From Methanomethylovorans hollandica DSM 15978 (GTDB lineage Archaea; Halobacteriota; Methanosarcinia; Methanosarcinales; Methanosarcinaceae), in assembly GCF_000328665.1 (NCBI RefSeq), contig NC_019977.1:372001-436000 (forward strand): a stretch of 64,000 nucleotides of DNA, given 5' to 3'. The notes below the pieces were generated by a model. The model did not search any database and was not told the origin of the DNA. It worked only from the letters and a program-made list of their open reading frames with translations. Shown here piece after piece: positions 54,459 to 63,158 of this stretch (the first letter of the stretch is position 1; each line of letters opens with the position of its first letter). Position numbers and translations under genes: made by a program.

Positions 54459-55709
54459 ATGAACACAATGGTAACTGAAATCAAGAACAAGTTCCAGGAA
54501 CTTGGTGTAGATATTCCGGTTGAAAAGATAGAAGAGAGACTTGACAAGCTCATAGTGAAGTTCAAGGTTCCCCAGGAAGAGGCAAAAAGAAGTGTTGTGA
54601 ATTTTTTCCTGAAGGAATACAGTATTTCCAAAGATCAGTTCTATGGTGGTAAGGGAGAAACTTCCTTTGTAAAGGTGGCAGATATCTCTGAAGATGGGAA
54701 GTGGGTGAACGTAAAGTGCAAGGTGGTTCAGCTGTGGGAAAACACTCATGGGTCTATTTCTCAGGTCGGGCTGCTGGCAGATGAAACTGCTACTATAAAG
54801 TTCATATCCTGGGCGGCTGCAGAGGTGCCGGTAGTTGAGGAAGGAAAAACTTACATATTCAAAAATATTGTATGCAGTGAGTGGAACGGTAAAATGGAAG
54901 TAAACCTCAATAAGACCAGCTCCATTGAAGAGACTTCAGATGATATACATGTAGAAAGCAGAACTCCGGGAGTAGCTCCTCTTGTAAAGGTCGCTGAAAT
55001 TTCAGATGAAGGAAAGTGGGTCGATCTGAAAGGGAAAATTGTGCAGTTGTGGGACAATAACAATGAATCTATTTCTCAGGTAGGTCTTATTGGTGATGAA
55101 ACTGCAACTATCAAGTTTATCAAATGGGCAAGAGCGGAGATTCCCGTTGAGCTGACAGAAGGAAATAACTATCTTTTCCGGAATGCTGTGACCAGTGAAT
55201 GGAATGGAAAACTTGAGATCACTCTGAACAAAAGCAGTTCCATTGAAGAGATATCCGATGAGATTGAAGTTAAAACCAGAGAAGATGCTGTGCTTACAGC
55301 TGCAATGGTGGACGTTCAATTAGGTTCCGGGCTTATAAAACGTTGCCCTCAATGCAATCGCTCTCTGACCAAAGGCGCATGTGCAGAGCATGGTAAAGTA
55401 GATGGGGTATACGACCTACGCCTGAAGGCTGTACTGGACACCGGAACTATTGCTCAGGACATACTTCTTAAAAGAGAAGTTACTGAAGAGATATCGGGTA
55501 TAACGCTCGAAGAAGCCATAGCTATGGCGGCAGATGCACTTGATCAGGGTGTGGTCCTGGAAGCTATGAAACAAAAGCTTGTGGGCAAGTATTATACGGT
55601 TTCAGGACCGCGAGTTGACAGATACATACTTGTGGAGTCAATAAAAAGGGAATCCATCCTGGATCACGAATTGCTTGCCGAACTCATAAATGAAGCGGAG
55701 GTGTTCTAA
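54459..55709 (+). CDS. Replication protein A (RPA1-like) with a duplicated OB fold
   Basis: A 416-residue protein. The N-terminal helical part (IEERLDKLIVKFKVPQEEAK) is followed by two nearly identical OB folds (about 68-165 and 178-275). They share SEWNGK, ISQVGL and DETATIKFI. A third region holds the zinc motif CPQCNRSLTKGACAEH. It binds ssDNA and differs from the 47385 RPA, which has more diverged folds. It abuts its COG3390 partner directly. The architecture recalls the shorter RPA paralogues of Methanosarcina. Confidence 0.9.
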   Translation: MNTMVTEIKNKFQELGVDIPVEKIEERLDKLIVKFKVPQEEAKRSVVNFFLKEYSISKDQFYGGKGETSFVKVADISEDGKWVNVKCKVVQLWENTHGSISQVGLLADETATIKFISWAAAEVPVVEEGKTYIFKNIVCSEWNGKMEVNLNKTSSIEETSDDIHVESRTPGVAPLVKVAEISDEGKWVDLKGKIVQLWDNNNESISQVGLIGDETATIKFIKWARAEIPVELTEGNNYLFRNAVTSEWNGKLEITLNKSSSIEEISDEIEVKTREDAVLTAAMVDVQLGSGLIKRCPQCNRSLTKGACAEHGKVDGVYDLRLKAVLDTGTIAQDILLKREVTEEISGITLEEAIAMAADALDQGVVLEAMKQKLVGKYYTVSGPRVDRYILVESIKRESILDHELLAELINEAEVF

Positions 55710-56276
55710 ATGGCAGGCTATACCCGTGAAGTTGCCAGAAGGCTATTCGCTCAGGAATTCAGGGAGTCCAATCTAACTTTCAAGGATGGTAATGATCAAT
55801 ATTCTCCCCAGTATCTGTTAAGTCCCACTGGCGCAAAAGTAAACAGGATGTTCATAGTGGGAACTCTTACGGAGAAAGAAGATATTGGAAGCGATTCAGA
55901 ATACTGGCGTGGGCGAGTGTCTGACCCAACAGGCTCATTCTTCATATATGCAGGCCAATATCAGCCTGAAGCCGCTCAGGTGCTTTCAGAATGTGATACT
56001 CCTGAATTTGTAGCTATCGTGGGCAAGCCCAGTACATATACTACTCCCGAAGGCGAGATCCGTACATCCATAAGGCCGGAGTCAATGTACATAGTCGACG
56101 GTGAAACCAGGGATCTCTGGGTGCTTGACACAGCCAGGGCCACTCTGGAACGTCTAAAAGCCCTTACGGACTCCAATCCAGATGCACTAAAGGCAAAAGA
56201 ACACTACAGGACAGAAACAAAGCACTATGCATCCATGGTGCTGAAGGCTCTCAGGTCTCTGCAGGAAGAATATTGA
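55710..56276 (+). CDS. RPA-associated protein (COG3390), short form
   Basis: A 188-residue OB-fold protein beginning MAGYTREVARRLFAQEFRES. DPTGSFFIYAGQYQPEAA and SIRPESMYIVDGETRD match the 48691 product, but the C-terminal winged-helix extension is missing. The ATG directly follows the RPA1 stop (TAA then ATG), so the two are cotranslated. It probably forms the small partner of that RPA. Confidence 0.88.
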   Translation: MAGYTREVARRLFAQEFRESNLTFKDGNDQYSPQYLLSPTGAKVNRMFIVGTLTEKEDIGSDSEYWRGRVSDPTGSFFIYAGQYQPEAAQVLSECDTPEFVAIVGKPSTYTTPEGEIRTSIRPESMYIVDGETRDLWVLDTARATLERLKALTDSNPDALKAKEHYRTETKHYASMVLKALRSLQEEY

Positions 56277-56278
56277 TC

Positions 56279-56307
56279 TTACAGGTTTAATCGCCTGTAA
56301 TTTTTTA
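56279..56307 (+). terminator. Terminator of the second RPA operon
   Basis: The stem TTACAGG/CCTGTAA (56279-56285 and 56294-56300, 8-base loop) is followed by TTTTTTAATTT, right after the COG3390 stop. Confidence 0.7.
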
Positions 56308-56378
56308 ATTTCTTGTGCTTATCTTTTTTGGAGCAAAAGAACCATAAACAACAATGGTCAATAATTGATTGGTGTATT

Positions 56379-56612
56379 ATGAAAACATATCTTCTTATCT
56401 GGTTCAACAGTAATGGGGCAAGGCCTTCTGAGGTTACCCGAAGTCTGATGTCCCTTGGTTTTACTCCTATGCAAGGCTCCTACGATTATGTCTATGATTG
56501 GGGAAACCATGTAGATATGGATGAGATCGTAAATTTCGGGGATAAGGTGCAGATGACCTTAAAAGATACAGGGGTAATGTTCAAAATAGAAACGGTAAAT
56601 TCTACTCCGTAA
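56379..56612 (+). CDS. Small conserved protein of unknown function
   Basis: A 77-residue protein, MKTYLLIWFNSNGARPSEVT onward, with GFTPMQGSYDYVYDWG and a final strand. The beta-alpha-beta-type pattern suggests a ferredoxin-like fold, somewhat like small ribonuclease-like proteins. No catalytic residues are evident and I do not recognise it. ATG 56379 is chosen as the start of the compact domain. Confidence 0.6.
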   Translation: MKTYLLIWFNSNGARPSEVTRSLMSLGFTPMQGSYDYVYDWGNHVDMDEIVNFGDKVQMTLKDTGVMFKIETVNSTP

Positions 56613-56634
56613 ACAGTACTCCATATAAGGTGCT

Positions 56635-57165
56635 TTATTCCTTCTCTGCGAGTTTACGTGAATATTCTATATAGTCGCAGGATTGGCCAACGATCTCAAT
56701 TATTCTGGTAGAAACATTTCCATTATTGATATCTATCTCCACTGCGCATGGATCGGACATTCTGGGTTTTGTAGGCGATCCAGGACAGATCAGCAATACA
56801 TCACTTTTTTCGATCAGGGGTCTGTGGAGATGCCCGAAAACAAGTATGTCCACTTCCATCTCAAGGGCAAGGTATCTGAGAGCAGTGGTATCGTTCAGAG
56901 AGAGGGCTCCTTCATGGACTATACCTATCTTTATGCCGCCTGCTTCAAATGTGATTTTTTCAGGAAGTTCCTGCTTTACCAAAGCCTCATCTGCATTACC
57001 ATGCACAGCTTTTAGTTTACCGGTTGCTTCAAATGCCTTGTAGCACTCGTAAGATGTGAAATCCCCTGCATGAGCGATAATATCATAATCTGCGAGTACA
57101 TCCGCAAGATATTCCGGTATTTTTCCGGTTTCAATGTGTGTATCCGAGATAGTTATAATTTTCAT
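56635..57165 (-). CDS. YfcE/MJ0936-type metallophosphoesterase
   Basis: A 176-residue calcineurin-like phosphodiesterase. Metal ligands are in SDTHIE (residue 7), AHAGDF, HGNAD and the late FGHLHRP. Family members hydrolyse phosphodiesters with Mn or Ni; the natural substrate is unknown. It is of normal length. The stop of the upstream regulator lies 19 bases ahead, so it may belong to the same transcript. Confidence 0.92.
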   Translation of the reverse strand: MKIITISDTHIETGKIPEYLADVLADYDIIAHAGDFTSYECYKAFEATGKLKAVHGNADEALVKQELPEKITFEAGGIKIGIVHEGALSLNDTTALRYLALEMEVDILVFGHLHRPLIEKSDVLLICPGSPTKPRMSDPCAVEIDINNGNVSTRIIEIVGQSCDYIEYSRKLAEKE

Positions 57166-57184
57166 TTATGCACATCCACTAAGC

Positions 57185-57973
57185 TCAATGTAGAGAAAGA
57201 TCGACAAGTTCATATTCCAGGTTTTCGCTTTCGAGGCGGCTCAGTATGCCGGGAACCTCTTCATCAATAGCAAGCACCAATGAGGACAGGCCATGGAAAG
57301 CTGCCTCTATAACGGATTCCTTTGCTCCGAACATTACGTGTGGTTCCCTGCCCACCCTTCTCAAAGCTATAAGAGATTCAACCCCTATGGTAGCAATATA
57401 TGATTTTGATCTGACAAGGTTTTCCAATCTTTCCAGATCAACATTCTTGGACCCGCCTCTTTCTACACGTGGTATCTTACAGACAGTAATGCTTGCATTT
57501 TCCAGGTCAATGAGTCCCATCAGATCAGTGACACCTACATCCTCTCCCTTCAATGCAGCGGAGATGGTTGTACCAGTGGCATTAGTGATATTCTGTGTGC
57601 TGACATAGAGTAAACCGTTTCTCATCGTAAGATATACTTCCTGGTCTGCATTCATATCTTCTTCAGTTATTGCAGTCCAGGTGGATACATGACTTATGAT
57701 GTCACTCATCACAAACCTTGCATACCTTTTCATCTCGGCGGCATTTTCCAGAACCCATTCAACCCCTTGTTTAGTAATTCGGTACCTTACTCTTCCTTCA
57801 GAGCTCACAAGTCCTTCAGCCACAAGTTCTTTTATGTATTCTGAGACCGCCTGAGGCGTTACACCGATCTTTTCAGCTATCTCCTTTTGCCGAACATTAG
57901 GCTGGTGTGCAGCCACTTCTATGAGTATCTGGAACTTGGTTATACCACTCTTACTGCTAAGAAGCTCGATCAT
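57185..57973 (-). CDS. COG1497-type winged-helix transcriptional regulator
   Basis: A 262-residue protein with an N-terminal MarR-like winged helix (VRQKEIAEKIGVTPQAVSEY, residues about 30-60). A long C-terminal domain follows, with repeated strands and SITVCKIPRVERGGSKNVD. The second part may bind a ligand. Its ATG overlaps the stop of the upstream ArsR-type gene (ATGA), so the two regulators are made together. The target genes are unknown. Confidence 0.8.
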   Translation of the reverse strand: MIELLSSKSGITKFQILIEVAAHQPNVRQKEIAEKIGVTPQAVSEYIKELVAEGLVSSEGRVRYRITKQGVEWVLENAAEMKRYARFVMSDIISHVSTWTAITEEDMNADQEVYLTMRNGLLYVSTQNITNATGTTISAALKGEDVGVTDLMGLIDLENASITVCKIPRVERGGSKNVDLERLENLVRSKSYIATIGVESLIALRRVGREPHVMFGAKESVIEAAFHGLSSLVLAIDEEVPGILSRLESENLEYELVDLSLH

Positions 57974-58479
57974 TCCTTGTCCTCTACTTCTTTGATACGT
58001 TGTCCCATCACTGCAAGTTTATCAGATCGTCGTGCAACGGCACGGATATACATTGGGCTTTTGTTTAATGCCCTTGTCAGGCTGCTCATGGACTCGTTTC
58101 CCTCTATCACAAGTTTTTCTAGTTCTTCTATTATATCCTCCACTTCTTCATAAGGTTTGAAAGTCAGCATTATAATATCGCTCATATCCTCAACAGAACA
58201 TTGAAAATTTGTCTGTACTTTGGAATAAGAACTATGATATTCTTTTTGTGGAGTTTTTCCAGGTTCAGGCATATGCCACTGGCTTTCGATCAAACCACTT
58301 TTCTTAAGGATCATTATACTCTGCGCAACATCCGTTCCCAGCGTTTCCTCTAGTTCATCTTTTGTCATCCATAAATTTAAAAGGGCATCAAATACCTTTT
58401 TATGCCGCTTAGACCCAAAAATCTGGAGGAGTGGTACAAGTTCGGAAGGATCATTAATAATTCTTGTCCGTTTATTCAT
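57970..58479 (-). CDS. ArsR-like HTH transcriptional regulator
   Basis: A 169-residue protein. The winged helix spans residues about 20-85 (GSKRHKKVFDALLNLWMTKD to MILKKSGLIESQWHM). A middle region QTNFQCSVEDMSDIIMLTF and a C-terminal helical part follow. No metal-binding Cys/His motif of classic ArsR is seen. It is translationally coupled to the COG1497-type regulator and probably controls this small operon. Confidence 0.75.
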   Translation of the reverse strand: MNKRTRIINDPSELVPLLQIFGSKRHKKVFDALLNLWMTKDELEETLGTDVAQSIMILKKSGLIESQWHMPEPGKTPQKEYHSSYSKVQTNFQCSVEDMSDIIMLTFKPYEEVEDIIEELEKLVIEGNESMSSLTRALNKSPMYIRAVARRSDKLAVMGQRIKEVEDKE

Positions 58480-58629
58480 TGTATTAACCTCTGAATGTAC
58501 CTCATATGGACCGTGACCAGTTAAATTTCGAAACTCACAAGTACAAGCGATCCAAAAATTTAGTTAACCCATCAAAACACTTTTCGCCAATAGTATATGT
58601 TCCTTAATCTTAATAAAGGTGTTGTGATT

Positions 58630-59679
58630 TCAGAATGTTTTAAAATCGATATTCAGTTCTCCATTTTGTTGCCAAAGGAACAATGGGAATTTTCTCTTTT
58701 CCTGTATGTTCTTCTCATACAGTGCATGGACTACAATGGGTAGTGCAATGGTTGCATCCACGAATACCTGAACTTTCTTTGCATCAGCAGCTATCTTACC
58801 CCAGGAAACAGCTTCATCGAACGTGCATCCTGAAAGGCCACCCTAGTGAGGTACATCTGTGGTATACTGTATGGCATAATCATGTCCGGCAATATTCGCA
58901 CCCATTATGGAAGCCACAACTTCCGTCTGTTGTATGAAGTTCTTGGGAACTCCTCCGCCTACATAAACGACCCCGGTCTTTCCAGACATCTCCACTATGC
59001 GGGTTATTTCATCCACATCTTTTATCTGGTCCACATCAACATCAAACCCTGCCCTTCTTGCAATGGTCAATCCTATCCCTATGGAACTATCGCCAAGAGC
59101 TGGCACAAAAATGGGAACACCATATTTATACGCGCTGCCTACGATGGATTCATCGCCATTTCCATCTTCGTATATTTTCTTTCCAAGGAGGCCTATGAAT
59201 TCTCTTGAGGACATTCTCTTCCCATGAAGTCCTCTGGCAAAATCTGCTATCAAATGATCTGTATTTCTGAACTCTTCCTCAAAAGCGAAAACATCGTATA
59301 TTCTGTCCACTCCATGCCTGAACAGTTCTTCATCGTTGGCCAGGTGAGAGCCAACATAATGTTTCTTTCCAATAGCTTCATGGCAATCATGGAACAGGTT
59401 CGCTCCCGTGCTCACAAGACAGTCTATCATCCTGTTCTTTATTAGATGTACTATCACTTTCCTCATGCCTGCAGGTACCATAGCACCTGTAAGCCCCATC
59501 ATTATAGTAAGTTCTTCTTCTTTGAGCATATTGTTCCAGGCTTGCACTGACTCGGCAAGTTTCCTGCCCTGGAATCCAGTATATAGCATGCTGTCTACTA
59601 GCTGGCCTATAGATCTGTTCGTGACATCTAAAGGTCTTGTTGGGTTCTGAGTGAAAACATTGATCTTATGTGACTCCAT
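58630..59679 (-). CDS. dys: Deoxyhypusine synthase with in-frame amber codon (possible pyrrolysine)
   Basis: Residues 1-278 show a typical synthase: VSTGANLFHD, FIGLLGKKIY, YVGGGVPKNFIQQ and AIQYTTDVPH. A TAG (58843-58845) then stands where the family has Trp in PHWGGLSG. The same frame continues without break for 70 codons, GGLSGCTFDEAVSWGKIAAD onward, to TGA at 58630. The Lys in SWGKI is the catalytic lysine of the family, so stopping at TAG would give a dead enzyme. Full length would be 349 residues. Methanosarcinales can read UAG as pyrrolysine. ATG 59679 is preceded by GAGGTG. The enzyme modifies aIF5A lysine using spermidine. Confidence 0.85.
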
Positions 59680-59897
59680 CCTGGCACCTCTCAATGGTAG
59701 AATCATGAAACTCTGAAATGTTACATACTGCTACATTTAATTATCAGTTGGTGTTCAGAGAGACATATCTTTTGGAAAATATATCATGTGCACCATTGTA
59801 ATTAAGCATGACCTTTGAGGTAATTCTACAGTTCTTTATCCTATTCTTTTGCAGACCGATACATATATCCAATTCTGTTACCAATCAGTCAGTTATC

Positions 59898-60506
59898 ATG
59901 TCCCAGAATCTTAGTGAGAAGATAAATGATGTGCTTGTAGATAGGCAATTGTCCATAAGCGCCATCACCAGGGAGCTTAAAGACAAGGGGTTCGTTGAAC
60001 ACAGGCTGGTACTGACTGGATATCTGCGGGCTCTGCGCGATCTGAAAAAATTACAGGAAATCGAAATTCCTCCCTCTAAGGTCTACAAACGCCTGGAGTA
60101 TCCTGAAAAATGCACAGATATTTACTCTATAGTAGGCGATCAGATCAAGAGCCTGGACATGGAAATGCGTCTACACCTTGCTATCTTTATTATATCCCGG
60201 CTCTTCAAGAGACCAGTGTTCAGGGAAGAGCTCCTCCATCTTGGCATCAATAACAAGAGTGTTGCTAATTGTCTGGAATCTTCCACATGCATGATATCTG
60301 TTTCAAGGGACGAGAATCTGAAACTCTACCGCACTGAGATCACACGGATCCCCATTCCCGCAAACGATCCAGCCTATGAAATAAAGGCTGAAGATGCTCA
60401 TCTGATCTCCATGGCAAATGTGGTCCTAGTGGACACTATCAAAGATCTTGTGGACATAAGCGGGCTTACTCCAAAAACGAAGCAAACGAAACTTGTTGAA
60501 ATGTGA
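59898..60506 (+). CDS. Conserved protein with possible winged-helix start, unknown function
   Basis: A 202-residue protein starting MSQNLSEKINDVLVDRQLSI. The first 70 residues look like a winged helix (ISAITRELKDKGFVEHRLVL, YLRALRDLKKLQEIEI). The rest is mixed alpha/beta with few Cys. No known family is recognised. ATG 59898 is used because the upstream part is not protein-like. It diverges from the deoxyhypusine synthase gene, sharing its promoter region. Confidence 0.65.
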   Translation: MSQNLSEKINDVLVDRQLSISAITRELKDKGFVEHRLVLTGYLRALRDLKKLQEIEIPPSKVYKRLEYPEKCTDIYSIVGDQIKSLDMEMRLHLAIFIISRLFKRPVFREELLHLGINNKSVANCLESSTCMISVSRDENLKLYRTEITRIPIPANDPAYEIKAEDAHLISMANVVLVDTIKDLVDISGLTPKTKQTKLVEM

Positions 60507-60562
60507 TTTCATCTTTGAACATATCAGTTGCGGCATCAATGGTAACTTAAGGCAGTGATAAT

Positions 60563-60991
60563 CTGAAAATAGAGCATGAAGGACTTATTCAAATACATCC
60601 CGTCGGATACGTACACAATGCTTTTAAAGAAGCTGTTTTTGATAAGGGGGTATATTCTTCGATATCACAAATATTTTTGAAAGAACCACTAAAGGATGGC
60701 CTTAAAGAGACAACAGATTTCGCTAAGATCTATGTGCTGTCCCATTTTGACCGCTTGGAAGGCTACGATCTGATTCAAAAACGCCGTCATGATGGGAAAA
60801 TATCAGGTGTCTTTGCTTCCAGGTCACCTAAAAGACCTAAAAGTATAGGGCTTAAGTTGCTGGAATTGCTGGCCATCAAATTAAATATGCTTACTGTCAG
60901 AGGCCTGGATGTTATTGATGGTATTCCAGTGCTTGATATAAAACCGTTCATAGAAATTGATGTGGCAGGTGATTGTTTACGGTCTCCATAA
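60563..60991 (+). CDS. trmO: TrmO-type tRNA (N6-threonylcarbamoyl-A37) methyltransferase, apparent CUG start
   Basis: About 142 residues of the UPF0066/TsaA family. IHPVGYVHNAFKE lies at the start, SPKRPKSIGLKLLELL in the middle and DVIDGIPVLDIKPFIE at the end. The family methylates t6A37 in tRNA-Thr with SAM. The conserved PVGYV segment lies upstream of the first TTG (60677). The frame is open back to 60551 without ATG, GTG or TTG, so CTG at 60563 is the best candidate start. It overlaps the next gene by 19 bases. Confidence 0.8.
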   Translation: MKIEHEGLIQIHPVGYVHNAFKEAVFDKGVYSSISQIFLKEPLKDGLKETTDFAKIYVLSHFDRLEGYDLIQKRRHDGKISGVFASRSPKRPKSIGLKLLELLAIKLNMLTVRGLDVIDGIPVLDIKPFIEIDVAGDCLRSP

Positions 60992-61770
60992 ATGCGGCAT
61001 GTATACAAATGGAAGTGGAACACTGTTCTAAAACAGATAATATAACGAAAGCTTTGTCCATGGCAGAAAAGGCAGTGTCGTCAGGAGCAGATCTCATTGT
61101 ACTCCCGGAAGTCTTCTCTACCGGTTTTTGCTATGAAGGAATAAGTGACCTGGCAGAAGAAGCTCCATTCCCCACCATCAGTAAATTCATTGGATTCTCA
61201 AAAATAAAGGAATGTGCTGTGATCGGCTCTATAATCGAAGCACAGTTCCAGGAAGGAATTCCTGTATTCTATAACATGTGCTTCTGTGTGGAGCACGGCA
61301 AGCTTGCAGGTATCTATCGTAAATGCCATCTTTTCAGGCAGGAAAAAAACTATTTTGCAGCTGGAAGTAGCATGCATCCCCTATTCCTTAAAAGCTACGG
61401 TCTAAATATTGGACTGGAAATATGTTATGAATTACGTTTTCCTGAAGTAGCCAGGAAACTGGTCCTTGAAGGTGCAGACCTGCTGGTTACTGTAGCGCAG
61501 TTCCCAAACCCCAGAAAACATATATGGAGGACTCTTGCCTTGGCGAGGTCCATTGAGAACCAGATACCACATATAGCCTGTAATATGGTAGGCTCTTCTC
61601 CTGCTTCCTCTTTTTTTGGCGGTTCCATTATCATTGATGCAGCGGGCGATGTGCTTGTGGAGGCAGATGGGGACGAGTGTATAATCATGCATGCTATTGA
61701 TACTGAAAATACTAATAAAGTGAGACGCGATATCCCTGTTTATTCAGACCGGCGTGCAGAACTTTACTGA
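60973..61770 (+). CDS. Nitrilase-superfamily carbon-nitrogen hydrolase
   Basis: A 265-residue amidase-like protein. The Glu-Lys-Cys triad is visible: LPEVFSTGF (Glu near 44), YRKCHLF (Lys near 116) and GLEICYELRFPE (Cys near 150). It hydrolyses a C-N bond of a small amide; omega-amidase or NIT-type activity is possible, but the substrate is unknown. TTG 60973 is taken as start because the first strand (SINAACIQMEV) would be lost with ATG 61009. It overlaps trmO. Confidence 0.88.
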   Translation: MFTVSINAACIQMEVEHCSKTDNITKALSMAEKAVSSGADLIVLPEVFSTGFCYEGISDLAEEAPFPTISKFIGFSKIKECAVIGSIIEAQFQEGIPVFYNMCFCVEHGKLAGIYRKCHLFRQEKNYFAAGSSMHPLFLKSYGLNIGLEICYELRFPEVARKLVLEGADLLVTVAQFPNPRKHIWRTLALARSIENQIPHIACNMVGSSPASSFFGGSIIIDAAGDVLVEADGDECIIMHAIDTENTNKVRRDIPVYSDRRAELY

Positions 61771-61850
61771 TAATTATTATTTCCTTTGATCTGACCGAAG
61801 CAGACTATTTAACTCGAAAAGTCATTCATTCACTGAAAGTTATTCATTAC

Positions 61851-62750
61851 TCATATGACTAAATCTTTGTTCTCTGCGGTTGATTCTGATGCTGGTATTG
61901 GTGATTTTGACAGGATATTAAGAAGCTTTTCTTCATCATGATTAAAATTATGCACGTTGTAACTTCCCAGTGGACATCTGCCAATTCTGCCAGTCCCGTG
62001 GTAATCCGAGCCTCCTGTTATGATCAATCCATATGTACGGCACAGTTCCAGCATGGATTTGACCTGTTGCCAGTTGCTTTTTCCGTAGAACACTTCAAAG
62101 CCATCAATTCCGCATTTTACAAAATGGTCCACTACATCGGCAAGTAAGGGTAGACTGCTGTACTGGTCCAGGGTGCGTATCATATGTGCTCCGACTGCTT
62201 TGCCCCCTGCTTTGTGAATAATCTCAATGGCTTCCTCTATCTGGAACTTCTCCACATCTATAAAGTACTTCGATTTCTCCGTGAGCCACAGGTCATGGAA
62301 CTCATAAGTGGACATATCTCTGTTAACAACAGCCAGTGCAATATCATGTTTGGTGATAATCCCTTTTGCCGATTCAAGGCGCGAATAATCCACAAGCCAT
62401 CCATGCGAAGAAAGCAAATCCACCATTTCGTCAGCATATTTCCATGCACGTTTTTTTGTGATCTCAAGTTTCTTTTGTAGGTATGGGTCATCCTTATCAA
62501 AGCCGTAGCCAAGCACATGTACTTCAATACCCTGGGGGTCAAAATTAGTTGTGAATTCTATACCAGGGATGAACTGTAACCCCATTTTCTTGCATTCGCG
62601 TTCAATAGATTCAAGCCCATCCACAGTGTCATGATCAGTGACGCTGATGGCCTTTAATCCTATATCCCTTGCTTTTGTAACCAATTCAGAAGGATACAAG
62701 TCCCCATCTGAATAGATCGTGTGCATGTGCATATCTGAAATGATTTGAAT
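61851..62750 (-). CDS. PHP-domain phosphoesterase (COG0613), apparent AUU start
   Basis: About 299 residues. The PHP metal motifs are DMHMHTIYSDGD, VTDHDTVDG, GIEFTTNF, VGAHMIRT and GGSDYHGTGRIG. Relatives hydrolyse nucleoside 3',5'-bisphosphates or trim RNA 5' ends (YciV/RNase AM); the substrate here is inferred. ATG 62732 lies within the first strand and has no ribosome site. ATT at 62750 has GAGGTG 5 bases upstream and supplies the first strand (QIISD). No ATG, GTG or TTG is in frame between them. Confidence 0.82.
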   Translation of the reverse strand: MQIISDMHMHTIYSDGDLYPSELVTKARDIGLKAISVTDHDTVDGLESIERECKKMGLQFIPGIEFTTNFDPQGIEVHVLGYGFDKDDPYLQKKLEITKKRAWKYADEMVDLLSSHGWLVDYSRLESAKGIITKHDIALAVVNRDMSTYEFHDLWLTEKSKYFIDVEKFQIEEAIEIIHKAGGKAVGAHMIRTLDQYSSLPLLADVVDHFVKCGIDGFEVFYGKSNWQQVKSMLELCRTYGLIITGGSDYHGTGRIGRCPLGSYNVHNFNHDEEKLLNILSKSPIPASESTAENKDLVI

Positions 62751-63158
62751 GATAACACCTCACCAGTCTTTCTTTTTGAAGTTTACTCGTTATGAACTTA
62801 ATGTAAATAGGCTATAGGAACCTCTATAGACTATATTTGGTATGTATCCTGGACCATTGCATGTTTGATGTGCAGATTAATATCAAAATACTGCAGCCAA
62901 AAGTTCAAAGCAGGAAATGTATTGTAATTCTTATGGGGTCCCAATACAGGATCAGTTTTAACAGGACTCTTTTCATTCACGTTTTTACTCTTCCACATAT
63001 ATTAAATAATATAATAAAATTATTATATAAACATCTCTATGGGTTACATGCACTTAAAGGCAACACGCTCATAGAAATATTAATCTCACATATAACATTA
63101 AACAGACTACTTATAGTATGAACTTGATTTTATAAAGATAAACGGTAAAAGAATAGAT
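62751..63158. other. AT-rich intergenic region between divergent genes
   Basis: About 400 bases with no recognised gene. A 94-codon open frame (62837-63121) has low-complexity hydrophobic content and no ribosome site, so it is probably chance. Promoters of the PHP and TPR genes must lie here. Confidence 0.4.

Noticed and set aside
58683-58937. Plus-strand gene opposite the deoxyhypusine synthase end
   Set aside because: It is the antisense shadow of the conserved synthase C-terminus and has no family resemblance.
62837-63121. 94-codon open frame in the AT-rich gap
   Set aside because: Low-complexity hydrophobic content, no ribosome site and no family resemblance; consistent with chance in AT-rich DNA.
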